Assembly (NCBI GenBank): GCA_965247815.1
Contig: CBDFHW010000012.1
Span: 1 to 64,000 of the forward strand
DNA length: 64,000 nucleotides
Source: CBDAQA01 sp965247815
GTDB lineage: Bacteria > Planctomycetota > Phycisphaerae > Tepidisphaerales > Tepidisphaeraceae
Direction: 5' to 3'
Part shown: in pieces, positions 9,408 through 18,100 of the stretch
Numbering within the stretch: position 1 is the first letter of the stretch
Layout of the letters: every line of letters begins with the position of its first letter
Made by a program: the position numbers and the translations under genes
Notes under the pieces: generated by a model
What the model was told of the DNA's origin: nothing
Seen by the model: the letters and a program-made list of their open reading frames with translations, nothing else
Database searches by the model: none

Positions 9408-9509
9408 GGCCGACTCTTCGAGTCGGCCTAGAGGGTCAGCCCGACTGACCTTGACCGCCTCATCGACTCTCCGAGTCGATCATCATCGGTCAAGATCATT
9501 CAGGCCGAC
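9408..9509. repeat. Stacked inverted repeats downstream of the drm operon
   Basis: A perfect 9-bp stem with a 3-base loop lies at 9408-9428 (GGCCGACTC/GAGTCGGCC). A longer structure follows: arms 9435-9457 and 9487-9509 pair over 23 positions with a few mismatches and wobbles, enclosing a second perfect stem at 9462-9480 (ATCGACTC/GAGTCGAT). A T-run follows at about 9534. It may act as a terminator for the operon, a cruciform recombination site or a small RNA. Confidence 0.55.
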
Positions 9510-10208
9510 CCGTCTACTCAGGTGGTCAAGAACTTTTTTATGTTTGCAGGAATGGTGAGGTTGGGGGAGAACCGTTCCCACCAAGCCCAGATCAAGTTCA
9601 TGGTTCGATGGCCACGCAAATGATCTAATCATGGTGGAAAACAGGGCCTTGAGTGCAGTATACGGAGCCGGCAGTCAGTCGCCCGCACGAGAACGCATCC
9701 GGCAAGCCGAAGGCGGGATTTGGTGGTCCTTGATTTTGTTTTCCCGGTCATCTCGTGGATTTCCCATTCACCGGGTCGACCCTCCGTCCCCAAGCTGTTC
9801 TACGGTAAGCGCACTTGGGCACGTTCAAGCGGGTCGAGTGATCGTAATTCAGATTATACTCTTGATCTTCACGATCGCCTTGCATCTTATTTCTTGGCAT
9901 GACGCACCGGGGATTCAGACCGGCCACACATTTTTGCCGACAGACGTTGAGCCGACATGTTGCATGGGATTGCCACAGACTCGGATTGGCCGAGCGCATA
10001 CTGCCGGTGATGACCTCTGGATACCCAACTCGCCACGTTCCGTCGCTACGGAGGCTTTCACTACCCTCTGGTGGGGGCTGCTCAGACGTTGGACTCGGTC
10101 ACGGCGATGACGCCGGCTCGTCGCACTGGTTTTTCTGCTAACAAGTCAGCATCAAGATCGGAGTTCAGGGGATAAACGATCCGTGTCGCCGGTGTGTGCG
10201 GGGCGCAT
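9510..10208. other. Intergenic stretch without a supported gene
   Basis: Open frames here (for example 9631-10110) have unlikely composition, no ribosome binding site and no recognisable motif. The stretch lies between the drm operon and the terminator of the integrase gene. I see no RNA gene or insertion sequence in it. Confidence 0.5.
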
Positions 10209-10243
10209 AAAAACGCCCAGGAGCAGTCACGATGCTCTGGGCG
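10209..10243 (-). terminator. Intrinsic terminator of integrase 1
   Basis: Read on the minus strand, the stem CGCCCAGAGCA/TGCTCCTGGGCG (one bulge) is followed by TTTTT, the form of a rho-independent terminator, 140 bases past the integrase stop at 10383. Confidence 0.7.
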
Positions 10244-10291
10244 GAATCTGAGAAGATCGGCTGACCCGCTCAGGAGTGTTCCAGGTTGAAG

Positions 10292-10304
10292 GCATCGTGA
10301 CTGC
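10292..10304 (-). promoter_or_regulatory. Possible anti-terminator arm upstream of the int1 terminator
   Basis: GCATCGTGACTGC at 10292-10304 is the exact reverse complement of 10223-10235, which forms the loop and inner stem of the terminator. In the minus-strand transcript this arm is made first and could pair with the terminator sequence, giving two mutually exclusive folds. A role in controlling read-through is inferred from sequence only. Confidence 0.4.
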
Positions 10305-10382
10305 CATCCCTGATTATCGGTCCAACGACAACCCGACTTTAATGAGGTACAACAAAACTGTACTTGGATTCACTGCGTCTAT

Positions 10383-11564
10383 TCACGCAGAGACTAGTGT
10401 CTGCGCATCGACCGTGTACTTGATCAACTCGATCGCCTTCTCGGCATCGTTGTCAAAGAGCTTGATGTACAGAGCCAGAATCTCGGAATCCTCGTGGCCC
10501 ATCCAGTCGAGGGCCTGTTTGTAAGACACGTTCGACCGGGCGAGCATGCTCGCAAAGGCATGCCTGAACGTGTGTAACTTGTACTGGTTAGGGTTTGAGA
10601 AACCGCACCGTTTGCAGAGTCGTTTCAGTGACTTCAGGAGCTTGTCTGAACTCAAGGGTCGGCCCCCATGAGGATACTTATGCGACGGTTGTTGGTGGAA
10701 CAGTCGCCCATCATCGTGACGGACCAAGGGGGCAAGGATACTTGCCAGTTCTTTATTCAGAGGGATGCGTCGGCTCCACTTTCCTTTAGTCGTGCTTCCC
10801 GATCCGCCTCGCTGGATGTGAACCCAGCCGAACTTGCCGGTGTCGAAGCTGAAATCTGACCACAAAAGTTCTCGTACCTCCCCGACTCGCAGTCCCAGGT
10901 AAGCCATCACGGCCCAGATCGGACGATGATGTTCATCCGCAGCCGCAAGTAGCTTAGCAACCTGTTGCGGCGTGAAGCAGGGCTGCGGAGCGTCTTCCGC
11001 CGCTGCAACTTCCTCGTCAGCGAGTGAATTCTCCAACAGGAGACGGGGCTTCGCCTTCGTGGCACCCCACTTGAACATCTGCTTGATGATAATGAGGCTG
11101 TCTTCGATCGTACCGCCCTTCAGTCCGTCCTTGGCCATTTGTCCGTTGAATGCCCAGAAGTCGACAGGACCTACTTGCTGGGGACGAAGGCGGTGTCTTG
11201 CATTGGAGAATGCGATGAACTTGTCGGCAACATGCTTGTATTTGCCAATGGTCTTTGGGGCACGACGCCGTGATTCCACGTAGGCGATATATCCCTCTCG
11301 AAGTTCTGCCCAGGTTGCTGGGCGATGCGTGTTGCGTGTCTCACCTAAGGCAATCCTCTGGGTTATCGCCTTGGCTTTCCGGATTGCCTCTGCCTTGTTG
11401 GTTGTCCTCAGACCCTCGTGGTACTTGATGTTGAACAGGCTGTACTCAGCATGCCACAGTGGGCTGATTATGATTGATCCTTGATCACGGTTAGGACGGC
11501 CACGATGGCCAATGTAGATCGATGGGGTGGTGCCAACGACTTCTTCACGGTTGTAGAGCTTCAT
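10383..11564 (-). CDS. Tyrosine recombinase (integrase 1)
   Basis: Site-specific integrase of 393 residues. It has an N-terminal arm-binding region, a SAM-like core-binding domain (about 80-165) and a catalytic domain with R226, H331-x-x-R334, H357 and nucleophile Y366 (ILALY). HTFRHAFASMLARSNVSYK is shared exactly with integrase 2 at 44781-45956, so the two are close relatives. The excisionase-like gene lies 18 bases upstream on the same strand and a terminator lies downstream. It most likely moved island 1, probably at tRNA-Ser(GGA). Confidence 0.9.
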   Translation of the reverse strand: MKLYNREEVVGTTPSIYIGHRGRPNRDQGSIIISPLWHAEYSLFNIKYHEGLRTTNKAEAIRKAKAITQRIALGETRNTHRPATWAELREGYIAYVESRRRAPKTIGKYKHVADKFIAFSNARHRLRPQQVGPVDFWAFNGQMAKDGLKGGTIEDSLIIIKQMFKWGATKAKPRLLLENSLADEEVAAAEDAPQPCFTPQQVAKLLAAADEHHRPIWAVMAYLGLRVGEVRELLWSDFSFDTGKFGWVHIQRGGSGSTTKGKWSRRIPLNKELASILAPLVRHDDGRLFHQQPSHKYPHGGRPLSSDKLLKSLKRLCKRCGFSNPNQYKLHTFRHAFASMLARSNVSYKQALDWMGHEDSEILALYIKLFDNDAEKAIELIKYTVDAQTLVSA

Positions 11565-11582
11565 TGCTAGTCTCTTTCAAAT

Positions 11583-11861
11583 TCAAGCGGCCTCGGCAAA
11601 AAGCTGCTGGACGAAACGATCTCTCCAGAACAGCAGGGGCTTGCCTCTCTTGACACATACGCTAAAGCAGCCCTCGCTGACTTTTCTCTTGAGCGTCGAC
11701 GGCTTCAAGCCGGCCAGGCCAGCAGCTTGGGATAGTGTTAGAATCGGGGGAAATTGATCGCCGAAGGGCTTGTAGGCCTCAGCGACCTCCTGAGCGGTCA
11801 ACTTGACGACCTTCAGCCTAGTCTTCGCCGTCATCTGGCTGGGGTTCTGGATATCGGACAC
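11583..11861 (-). CDS. Excisionase-like helix-turn-helix protein 1
   Basis: Small DNA-binding protein of 92 residues with a MerR/excisionase-type helix-turn-helix (LTLSQAAGLAGLKPSTLKRK) and a C-terminal wing rich in basic and aromatic residues. The GTG start at 11861 has GAGGAG eight bases upstream. It matches the protein at 45959-46204 in length and helix sequence (LKPSTLKR is identical). Co-directional with integrase 1, it is probably the directionality factor or the integrase regulator. Confidence 0.78.
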   Translation of the reverse strand: MSDIQNPSQMTAKTRLKVVKLTAQEVAEAYKPFGDQFPPILTLSQAAGLAGLKPSTLKRKVSEGCFSVCVKRGKPLLFWRDRFVQQLFAEAA

Positions 11862-12039
11862 TTTGTGTACTCCTCGTCGCCGTGGGGAAAGACGGCTGAT
11901 CGAGGTGGGCAGAATATCGCTGCAAATTCACCCGAGAAGACTTTTGGAGGGTTTCCAGAACTAATTCGATGATGACGAACCACCCGGAGTACCTGATGCG
12001 GTACTCGGACCTGTTCATTCGATCGGCGAAAGTGAAATC

Positions 12040-12056
12040 GGGGTCAATTCGGGGTC
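12040..12056. repeat. GGGGTC direct repeat, right copy
   Basis: GGGGTCAATTCGGGGTC, differing from the copy at 31-50 by one missing A. It lies between the excisionase 1 gene and the tRNA-derived repeat, where arm-type binding sites of an integrase would be expected. Confidence 0.5.
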
Positions 12057-12131
12057 GAATGCTGACCCCGGAGGTCATCCGCAAACCACAGCCCGTTGTG
12101 GGACTGCAGGTTACGAAAATGATGGGATTGA

Positions 12132-12149
12132 AAACGGAGAGGGGGGGAT
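12132..12149. repeat. Left attachment repeat (attL) from tRNA-Ser 3' end
   Basis: AAACGGAGAGGGGGGGAT is identical over 18 bases to 47014-47031, where it forms the 3' end and part of the T-arm of tRNA-Ser(GGA). A 3'-end tRNA fragment at the far end of a tract that has an integrase beside the intact tRNA is the classic mark of integration at a tRNA gene. Confidence 0.85.
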
Positions 12150-12487
12150 GGGAAACTCCGTTTCCTCGATCCGATCCAAATAACGCCAAAAGGACGTTTA
12201 ACTTCTGTCATTATCGGAAGTTAACTTCTGCGCATTCGTGCCTCAACCACCACGATACGTGCCTGTACGTGCCTCTCCGTTTGCTACAGCTTTTGCGACA
12301 GCCGCTGCTGCCGCTCGTCGCCAAAGGCGGCTGTACCCGAGTGCCCACCGCTCCAACTCCACTAACTTTTCGTTTGCCTTGCAAAGTGCCATAATGGACA
12401 CCGCTGGCATCACCGAGAACAACCAAAACCAAAAACGGAAGCCGATCCCAAAGATTTCACTTGACAAATCGCGATCAAAACGACGTA

Positions 12488-13210
12488 ATGCTTAACATGA
12501 TGATCGTGTCCATTGAGCCGGAGTTGGAAGGGACTGACGATGCTCCTCCAAATTTTACAGATCGTCCCATTCCGTTCTTTGATGACAGGGTGCCGGGTGA
12601 CTTCTTGCAGCAAACAATTGCTCTTCTTTTCAACGTCTATGGAATGAAAGACGAGCAGTTGAGTCAGTTTCCGTTGGCAGAGCGTCACGATCTGTGGCCA
12701 CAACATCGTCGCGCGATATTTGAACGTGACTGGCGGGAACTTGCATTGAGTTTCGGACTTTCTGGTAAATCGGATCTGAACAAGTCCCTTAACGCCTATC
12801 ACACAACCGTGTCTTCTGGACCGATTGTCATTACGGAGTCACATGTCGAGGACCGTCGATACCTCCCTCGACCCGCCGAATTCAGGAATACGCTCACGCG
12901 GAGCAGTCAGCCAATGCTGTTCTCCACAGCAGAGGTTGAAGTTTCCGATCCATCCGCAAAAATCTATGCAATTCTCACCCACGGCACGTATGGAGAAGAT
13001 CCCCTTCAGCCCGGCTGGGCCGACATCATTTTCCCTGCCGTGGAAAGTGAGACAACTGTCATCGCTCACCGCATAAGATTGTTTGAAGACCGGTACGCAG
13101 ATTTGGTGGCCCAGTGCAGGGCAGAGCGTCAGCCACCGGCAGCAGAACCAGAGGTTGTGCAGGATCAAGCCAATCCGACTTTGCGAAGGTCCGAGGAATT
13201 TGGCGGATGA
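12488..13210 (+). CDS. Unknown protein coupled to the ImmA/IrrE gene
   Basis: Protein of about 240 residues with no motif I recognise. It is rich in proline and acidic residues near the N-terminus and ends in a proline/alanine-rich tail. The frame stays open to a TTG at 12461. I prefer the ATG codons at 12488-12500, although no strong ribosome binding site marks any of them. Its stop overlaps the start of the ImmA/IrrE-type gene (ATGA), so the two form an operon. By analogy with other XRE/ImmA operons it may be the effector or the protease substrate, but that is inference. Confidence 0.6.
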   Translation: MLNMMIVSIEPELEGTDDAPPNFTDRPIPFFDDRVPGDFLQQTIALLFNVYGMKDEQLSQFPLAERHDLWPQHRRAIFERDWRELALSFGLSGKSDLNKSLNAYHTTVSSGPIVITESHVEDRRYLPRPAEFRNTLTRSSQPMLFSTAEVEVSDPSAKIYAILTHGTYGEDPLQPGWADIIFPAVESETTVIAHRIRLFEDRYADLVAQCRAERQPPAAEPEVVQDQANPTLRRSEEFGG

Positions 13211-14403
13211 AAATTGGCAAAACACAGTTTGTTGGATCCCGCTTGAGGGAGGCACGGGAGGCGCGCGCGCTCCCAGCGATTGGATTGGCATCACTTATTG
13301 GAGTCTCACGCCAAGCCGTTTCGCAGTACGAGAACGATCAGTCTGAACCATCGCCGGAAGTCTTGAAGGGGATCGTGCGTGTGCTGAATATTCCCCTGCG
13401 TTTTTTTTTGAAACCCCGCCGCGTCAGTGAGTCTGGTCCAATTTTCTACCGGTCATTGTCATCTGCTTCGTCGATGGTTCGAGTTCGTGCTGAACGTCGG
13501 TATGAATGGCTGCGAGATGTTGTTGGTTATCTGCGAACGTTCATAGATTTCCCAACAGCGAAATTACCGGAGTTCGACGCACCAATTGATCCTAATTATA
13601 TCACAAACGAGGCGATTGAAAAGATCGCCACGGCAACGAGAAGGTTCTGGGGTCTCGGTGATGGTCCGATCAGCAACGTCGTTCTGCTGATGGAGAACAA
13701 CGGCATCATCATGGCCAGACATAGGCTTGACTGCGACTCTCTGGACGCCTTTTCCGAATGGCGCGACGGAGATATTGCGCCCTATGTCATTCTCGGAAAT
13801 GACAAGTTGACGGCTGTACGGTCGCGGTTTGACGCTGCGCATGAACTGGCACATCTGATTTTGCATCGCCGAGTCCCTAAAAGTACTTTGAAGCAGAAAC
13901 CATTATTCGCAATGGTGGAAGATCAAGCATTTCGCTTTGCAAGCGCGTTTCTCTTGCCAGAAGTATCATTTGCGACTGCATTTCGCATACCGTCGTTAGA
14001 TACATTCAAATCACTGAAGGCCACTTGGGGGGCCTCCATAGGCGCAATGATAAAGCGATCTGAAACTTTGGGTTTGATTGGACCAGAACAAACTCAAAAT
14101 CTATGGATAAACCGCACCCGGCGAGGATGGCGTATCTCTGAACCACTGGACGACGTGTTGGAGATCGAAAACCCTCGCTTTCTTCGGCGTTCACTCGATC
14201 TTCTTCTCCAAAGTGGTCGTTTGGTAGGACCAGAACTTGAGTCGCTCTTGGGACTGGATTTAGCCGACATCGAGGCGGTTTGTGGGCTTCTCCCGGGTGA
14301 ATTACAGGATCACGAGGGTACTCCCATCCGTCTTATTCAGCCGAAAAATACAGGAACACATATGGACAGCCCTTGGAGAATTCCGTCTTCAAAGAAGTTC
14401 TAA
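13207..14403 (+). CDS. XRE regulator fused to ImmA/IrrE metallopeptidase
   Basis: Protein of 398 residues. An N-terminal Cro/C1-type helix-turn-helix covers about 10-65 (GLASLIGVSRQAVSQYENDQ). A zinc peptidase domain of the ImmA/IrrE type follows, with the metal-binding HELAH at 212-216 and a downstream FLLPE that would supply the third ligand. In this family, stress or phage signals trigger cleavage of a repressor. The start overlaps the previous stop, so the two genes are translationally coupled. A convergent Abi-C-like gene begins 30 bases past its stop. Confidence 0.87.
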   Translation: MKIGKTQFVGSRLREAREARALPAIGLASLIGVSRQAVSQYENDQSEPSPEVLKGIVRVLNIPLRFFLKPRRVSESGPIFYRSLSSASSMVRVRAERRYEWLRDVVGYLRTFIDFPTAKLPEFDAPIDPNYITNEAIEKIATATRRFWGLGDGPISNVVLLMENNGIIMARHRLDCDSLDAFSEWRDGDIAPYVILGNDKLTAVRSRFDAAHELAHLILHRRVPKSTLKQKPLFAMVEDQAFRFASAFLLPEVSFATAFRIPSLDTFKSLKATWGASIGAMIKRSETLGLIGPEQTQNLWINRTRRGWRISEPLDDVLEIENPRFLRRSLDLLLQSGRLVGPELESLLGLDLADIEAVCGLLPGELQDHEGTPIRLIQPKNTGTHMDSPWRIPSSKKF

Positions 14404-14432
14404 AGAAAAAAAACCGTCATCGCAAGAAGAAG

Positions 14433-15266
14433 TCACCGTTCAACCTTCTGAATAAACCGGATGATGCTGACGACGTGGTTCACGATCAGCAAGCTCTCAT
14501 CGCTCCCAAGGATCTGATTGTCGTGAGCCAGACTTTGCCGGTTCCGCACGGTGTTGAACAACTCCATCATCCCAATCGAGTTTTTCAAGATCCGTTCGGT
14601 GATCTCTGATTCAATAGTGCCATCCGCCTTCAGTGCTTTCGTGTACTCGCCCACCAACGCATGGATTGGCTTGGACTCGGCGGTGTCGATGTTGCGCCCT
14701 TGGCAGACTTGCCGGATGTACTTCACGCAGTAGGTGTGCAAACGGTCCAGAGCCGCTTCTGGTTTGCCGTCGTCGATGGCGTCACGCACGGATGAAGACA
14801 ACAACTGGAATGCTCGTTCTTCTGACAGAACCTGTAATGCCGCAATGTCTTCGACGGCCATTCCTCCGAGAAGTCTGTTAGCGATTGCCACGGTTTTGTC
14901 GGAAATGTCTTTGGACGGTGCATATTGGAAAGTGACGTCAGCCAGTTGGATTAACTCGGAGATCACTTTTCCAACAAGGTGATTTTCCTCGGTCTTCCAA
15001 AAATGTCGAAGGCGGTTGGCCTTTGAATCACGGCTGGCGGCGTACTTCTCGTCCAGAATGTCGATCCCAACACAATCGGAGAAAAACTCCGCGAAGGTGC
15101 GGTTGCTGAAATTTATGACGTCGCCGCCCGACATTCGGAACGCTTCTTCCAGAACTCTTGTATCTGCAAACTTTAAATCAGCCACGGCGACCTCTCTCCC
15201 AGCATATTGCAGCATGGGGGTTGTCTCGCAGAAAGCATCGAACGACCGTCGTTCTTGCCCTTGCAC
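14433..15266 (-). CDS. Abortive-infection-like protein with Abi-C-type end
   Basis: Mostly helical protein of about 277 residues. The C-terminus (RNRQSLAHDNQILGSDESLL and a following hydrophobic helix) fits the Abi-C domain found at the end of many abortive infection proteins: R-N, then an A-H pair, G, and a helix. The start is uncertain: GTG at 15266 gives the full frame, and ATG codons lie about 17 codons in. It converges on the XRE/ImmA gene with 30 bases between stops and may act with that pair. Confidence 0.7.
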   Translation of the reverse strand: MQGQERRSFDAFCETTPMLQYAGREVAVADLKFADTRVLEEAFRMSGGDVINFSNRTFAEFFSDCVGIDILDEKYAASRDSKANRLRHFWKTEENHLVGKVISELIQLADVTFQYAPSKDISDKTVAIANRLLGGMAVEDIAALQVLSEERAFQLLSSSVRDAIDDGKPEAALDRLHTYCVKYIRQVCQGRNIDTAESKPIHALVGEYTKALKADGTIESEITERILKNSIGMMELFNTVRNRQSLAHDNQILGSDESLLIVNHVVSIIRFIQKVER

Positions 15267-15456
15267 CAGTTACTACGAGTTGAATGCCGAAGATATGCCA
15301 CTTTTCAAATGGTACGATTTTACTTCGTGAATGCATTTGTCGGCGATTCAACAAGTTCGTTCCTGCTTTACAAAGATTTTTTCAGTTATGCAAAGGAGCC
15401 TTTACCGCATCCAGAGAAAGAAACAAAAACAGGCACTTTCACGGAGCCAAATCATA

Positions 15457-17304
15457 ATGGCATCAAACGGACAAAATCTATTCAGCACGTTCCCAACGCC
15501 ATCGGCTAACTTGGCAGTGTGTGGCATAACAAGGAATGACGGTAACTACTATTTGGCTACTACCGAAGTAGGACAAACATACACGCCGGGCGGCATTGAT
15601 TTCGAAATACTCTCTTCCGGCGGAAGCAGTGACTTGACCGTCACCTTGAGGTGTCAGGTCGGCACCGCCTCAAGTATTTCTGTTTACTTAAACGGGGTCG
15701 CACAAGCTGCTCCAACAGGAGGCACAACTAACACCTTCTCTGTATGGACCTTGGCATCAGGATTAAACACCGCAACCCATTACCATGTCGCCGTTCGATT
15801 TCTTGGAATCACCTACTTCGAACTGACTCCGGCAAGCGGAAACCATATAACCGCCTCTTCCGCTTCGGCGTCGGGCGTGACAATCCAGCTACCAACAAAC
15901 GGCTCCGGGTTTGCCGTCGCTCAATCTTCAATGCAATGGATGACTCCAATATCGCTGTTCAGCAGCGGGTCAACACCTTGGCTAACTTCTTCGGCTTCTG
16001 TGGAGATTTCACCCGGATGGCTTTGGGGGTCCAGTGGACAACCTAATTTCGGCTACACTCAAATCAATGACGCTCCTATTCGAGTCACGACCAAGGTAAC
16101 TCAAGGAGCGGCAATATGGGTTTACACCAAATGTAATGCATCTTGGTGGGGATGCAGCTTCGGAGGAGAAGACATCAACATCATTCAATTGCCAGCGACC
16201 AACAATTGGGACTGGGTGATGTTGGGTCAATTGAACCCCCTTTCATCAAACGAGGTAAACGTAACAGCCGATTGGGCAATCTACCCTATCAAAACGGATG
16301 CAAGCACCAATGCGTTCACTTCACTCGGCGGAATTATGTGTACTGTTCCAAACGGTACATCAACTTCTGGTCTTGGCTTTCAAACCACCATCAACAAATC
16401 GAAGAGAATAGGTTTTGCCGGTGATTCCATAATGGAGAAGATTAGAGCGTTTGGATCAGCAACTACCGTAAACTCAACCGCCCGACTCGTTTCCAAAATG
16501 ACCGGATACACGACATGTAATGCAGCCTACGGAGGCGCAAACTTTCAAGACAACCTAAGCAGTCAGATAACGGCTTTGACCGGCAGCACCGTAGTGCCTA
16601 CGGAAATTGTTGTGCGCATGGGAACTAATGATGCGTTCTTAGGTCGTTCATCGTCCTCGATAACTACAGCTATGGCCTCTGCGGCCACGACGTTTTTGGC
16701 AACGGCAGCAACAGGCAATTTATATTTTATGGCGATCACAAGTCGCCTGTCATTTTCACCAGCAACAATCAACACCTACAATGGATACATTAAGGCGGGA
16801 ATTGCATCCATCAATAACGCCCGAGTGCGTTTCTTGGATACACAGCTTGCAACAACAACAAGCGACCTGACAGCCGATAATGTTCACTTTCAAGATATAG
16901 CGAACATCAAAGATGCCCTTCAGATTGCTGCTGTGTTTGGAGCACCCGTGCCTACCGTTGCAACCTCATACGGAGTTTCAGTCGGAAACGCCACAGTCGG
17001 TAAAGCAGCAACGATCACCGCTTCTCTCAACGGCACATGCCCGCCGGGTGCGGTCATAACCATTGTGGCGACTTCTAACGAAACAATAACGCCAATTGCG
17101 ATTGCGGCGGGTTCGTCGTTTGGAACTACGACTTGGATTCCGGCAGTGTCGGGGTCTATCACGTTGAGTGCAACGTCTGTCGTGAATGGAACATACGCCG
17201 CCAATAGTAGTAATTACAACGTAGGTTCATTGACCGATCCTAACTCGCAGGCAATTTCGGTATCGGCAATTGCTGGTGGTCGTCGTCATGTCGGTTCACT
17301 TTAA
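15457..17304 (+). CDS. Tail-fibre-like protein with SGNH/GDSL hydrolase domain
   Basis: Protein of 615 residues. The first 280 are beta-rich, threonine/serine/glycine-rich repeats like phage fibre or adhesin modules. An SGNH hydrolase domain follows: GDS in IGFAGDSIME (near 322-324), a glycine in block II (YGGANFQD), GTND (389-392) for block III, and D-x-x-H in DNVHF (near 475) for block V. A beta-sandwich tail of about 130 residues ends the protein. Such enzymes deacetylate or de-esterify surface polysaccharides when carried on phage tails. The start at 15457 has GGAG about a dozen bases upstream. It leads a rightward cluster of five small genes. Confidence 0.78.
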   Translation: MASNGQNLFSTFPTPSANLAVCGITRNDGNYYLATTEVGQTYTPGGIDFEILSSGGSSDLTVTLRCQVGTASSISVYLNGVAQAAPTGGTTNTFSVWTLASGLNTATHYHVAVRFLGITYFELTPASGNHITASSASASGVTIQLPTNGSGFAVAQSSMQWMTPISLFSSGSTPWLTSSASVEISPGWLWGSSGQPNFGYTQINDAPIRVTTKVTQGAAIWVYTKCNASWWGCSFGGEDINIIQLPATNNWDWVMLGQLNPLSSNEVNVTADWAIYPIKTDASTNAFTSLGGIMCTVPNGTSTSGLGFQTTINKSKRIGFAGDSIMEKIRAFGSATTVNSTARLVSKMTGYTTCNAAYGGANFQDNLSSQITALTGSTVVPTEIVVRMGTNDAFLGRSSSSITTAMASAATTFLATAATGNLYFMAITSRLSFSPATINTYNGYIKAGIASINNARVRFLDTQLATTTSDLTADNVHFQDIANIKDALQIAAVFGAPVPTVATSYGVSVGNATVGKAATITASLNGTCPPGAVITIVATSNETITPIAIAAGSSFGTTTWIPAVSGSITLSATSVVNGTYAANSSNYNVGSLTDPNSQAISVSAIAGGRRHVGSL

Positions 17305-17329
17305 CCCGCTCAACATAGGAAATAAATTT

Positions 17330-18097
17330 ATGGGATATTTACTCAAGAAATCTTCGACCACTCGTCCGCTTCTGTTTCTTCTCGTGTCGTCCACGGACCA
17401 CATCACTGGATTAACAGGTGCTTCGGTAACCGTTACAATATCAAAAGCTGGTGGTTCATTTGCAGCACCATCAGGCTCATTAACAGAGATTGCCAATGGA
17501 TGGTATCAGGTTGCTGCAAACGCAACCGACACTAATACCAATGGACCATTATTGCTCCATGCAACTGCTGCTGGCGGTGACCCCACAGATGACAGATTTG
17601 AGGTCGTGTCATTTGATCCAGACAGCGCAACCAATCTCGGTTTATCTAATATTGATGCGGCTATCTCCAGCCGATCCGCTACCGGCGCACAGATGGACCT
17701 TGTGAACGCTCCGAATCCGACAGCAATCACAGCCATTCAGAGTGGCTTAAGCAAGCCCGGGACCGCCCAGACTATTACGCCAGCAGATAGTTCGGCAGCG
17801 ACTACTGCCTATGCGACGATTGCCACAAACCTGAACGCAACGGTTTCAAGCCGCAGCACATATGCAGGCGGTGCAGTCGCTTCTGTGGCAGCACCCGTTC
17901 AACTCGACTTCACGCAAGCAATACCAACTTCAAACACGGCCCAGACGGTTGGTGATGCTTTGAATGCAGCAAGAGCGCAAGGTTTCGGAAAGTGGGTCAT
18001 TTCGGGGACGACTCTTACAATCTTTGCTGCTGACGGAACAACTCCGGTCAGGACATTCACACTCAACAGTGCGACAGCACCAACGAGTAGGACTTAA
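17330..18097 (+). CDS. Phage baseplate/tail-like beta-sandwich protein
   Basis: Protein of 255 residues. Its first 100 residues look like the N-terminal domain of BppU-type baseplate or tail proteins (TVTISKAGGSF, then a YQVAANATDTNTNGPLLLHA strand pattern), followed by an alanine/threonine-rich linker and a C-terminal beta hairpin (TTLTIFAADGTTPVRTF). AGGA lies nine bases before the ATG. It directly follows the SGNH fibre-like gene and fits a receptor-binding apparatus. No catalytic motif is seen. Confidence 0.6.
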   Translation: MGYLLKKSSTTRPLLFLLVSSTDHITGLTGASVTVTISKAGGSFAAPSGSLTEIANGWYQVAANATDTNTNGPLLLHATAAGGDPTDDRFEVVSFDPDSATNLGLSNIDAAISSRSATGAQMDLVNAPNPTAITAIQSGLSKPGTAQTITPADSSAATTAYATIATNLNATVSSRSTYAGGAVASVAAPVQLDFTQAIPTSNTAQTVGDALNAARAQGFGKWVISGTTLTIFAADGTTPVRTFTLNSATAPTSRT

Positions 18098-18100
18098 TAG

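Larger units (their letters stand above)
1..12131. mobile_element. Island 1: integrated defence island (left end not seen)
   Basis: Inferred genomic island carrying a zinc-ribbon gene, a reverse transcriptase, a drmABC-like core, and a tyrosine integrase with excisionase at its right end. The integrase is a clear relative of the one in island 2 and has the same excisionase-then-integrase order on the minus strand. The island stops next to the 18-bp tRNA-Ser-derived repeat at 12132. The simplest reading is that both islands use the same tRNA gene and have accumulated in tandem. A matching left copy of the 18-bp repeat would have to lie before position 1 and is not visible, so the left boundary is unknown. 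Confidence 0.55.

Noticed and set aside
9631..10110. Possible gene between the drm operon and integrase 1
   Set aside because: Sequence composition is not protein-like and no start signal is seen.
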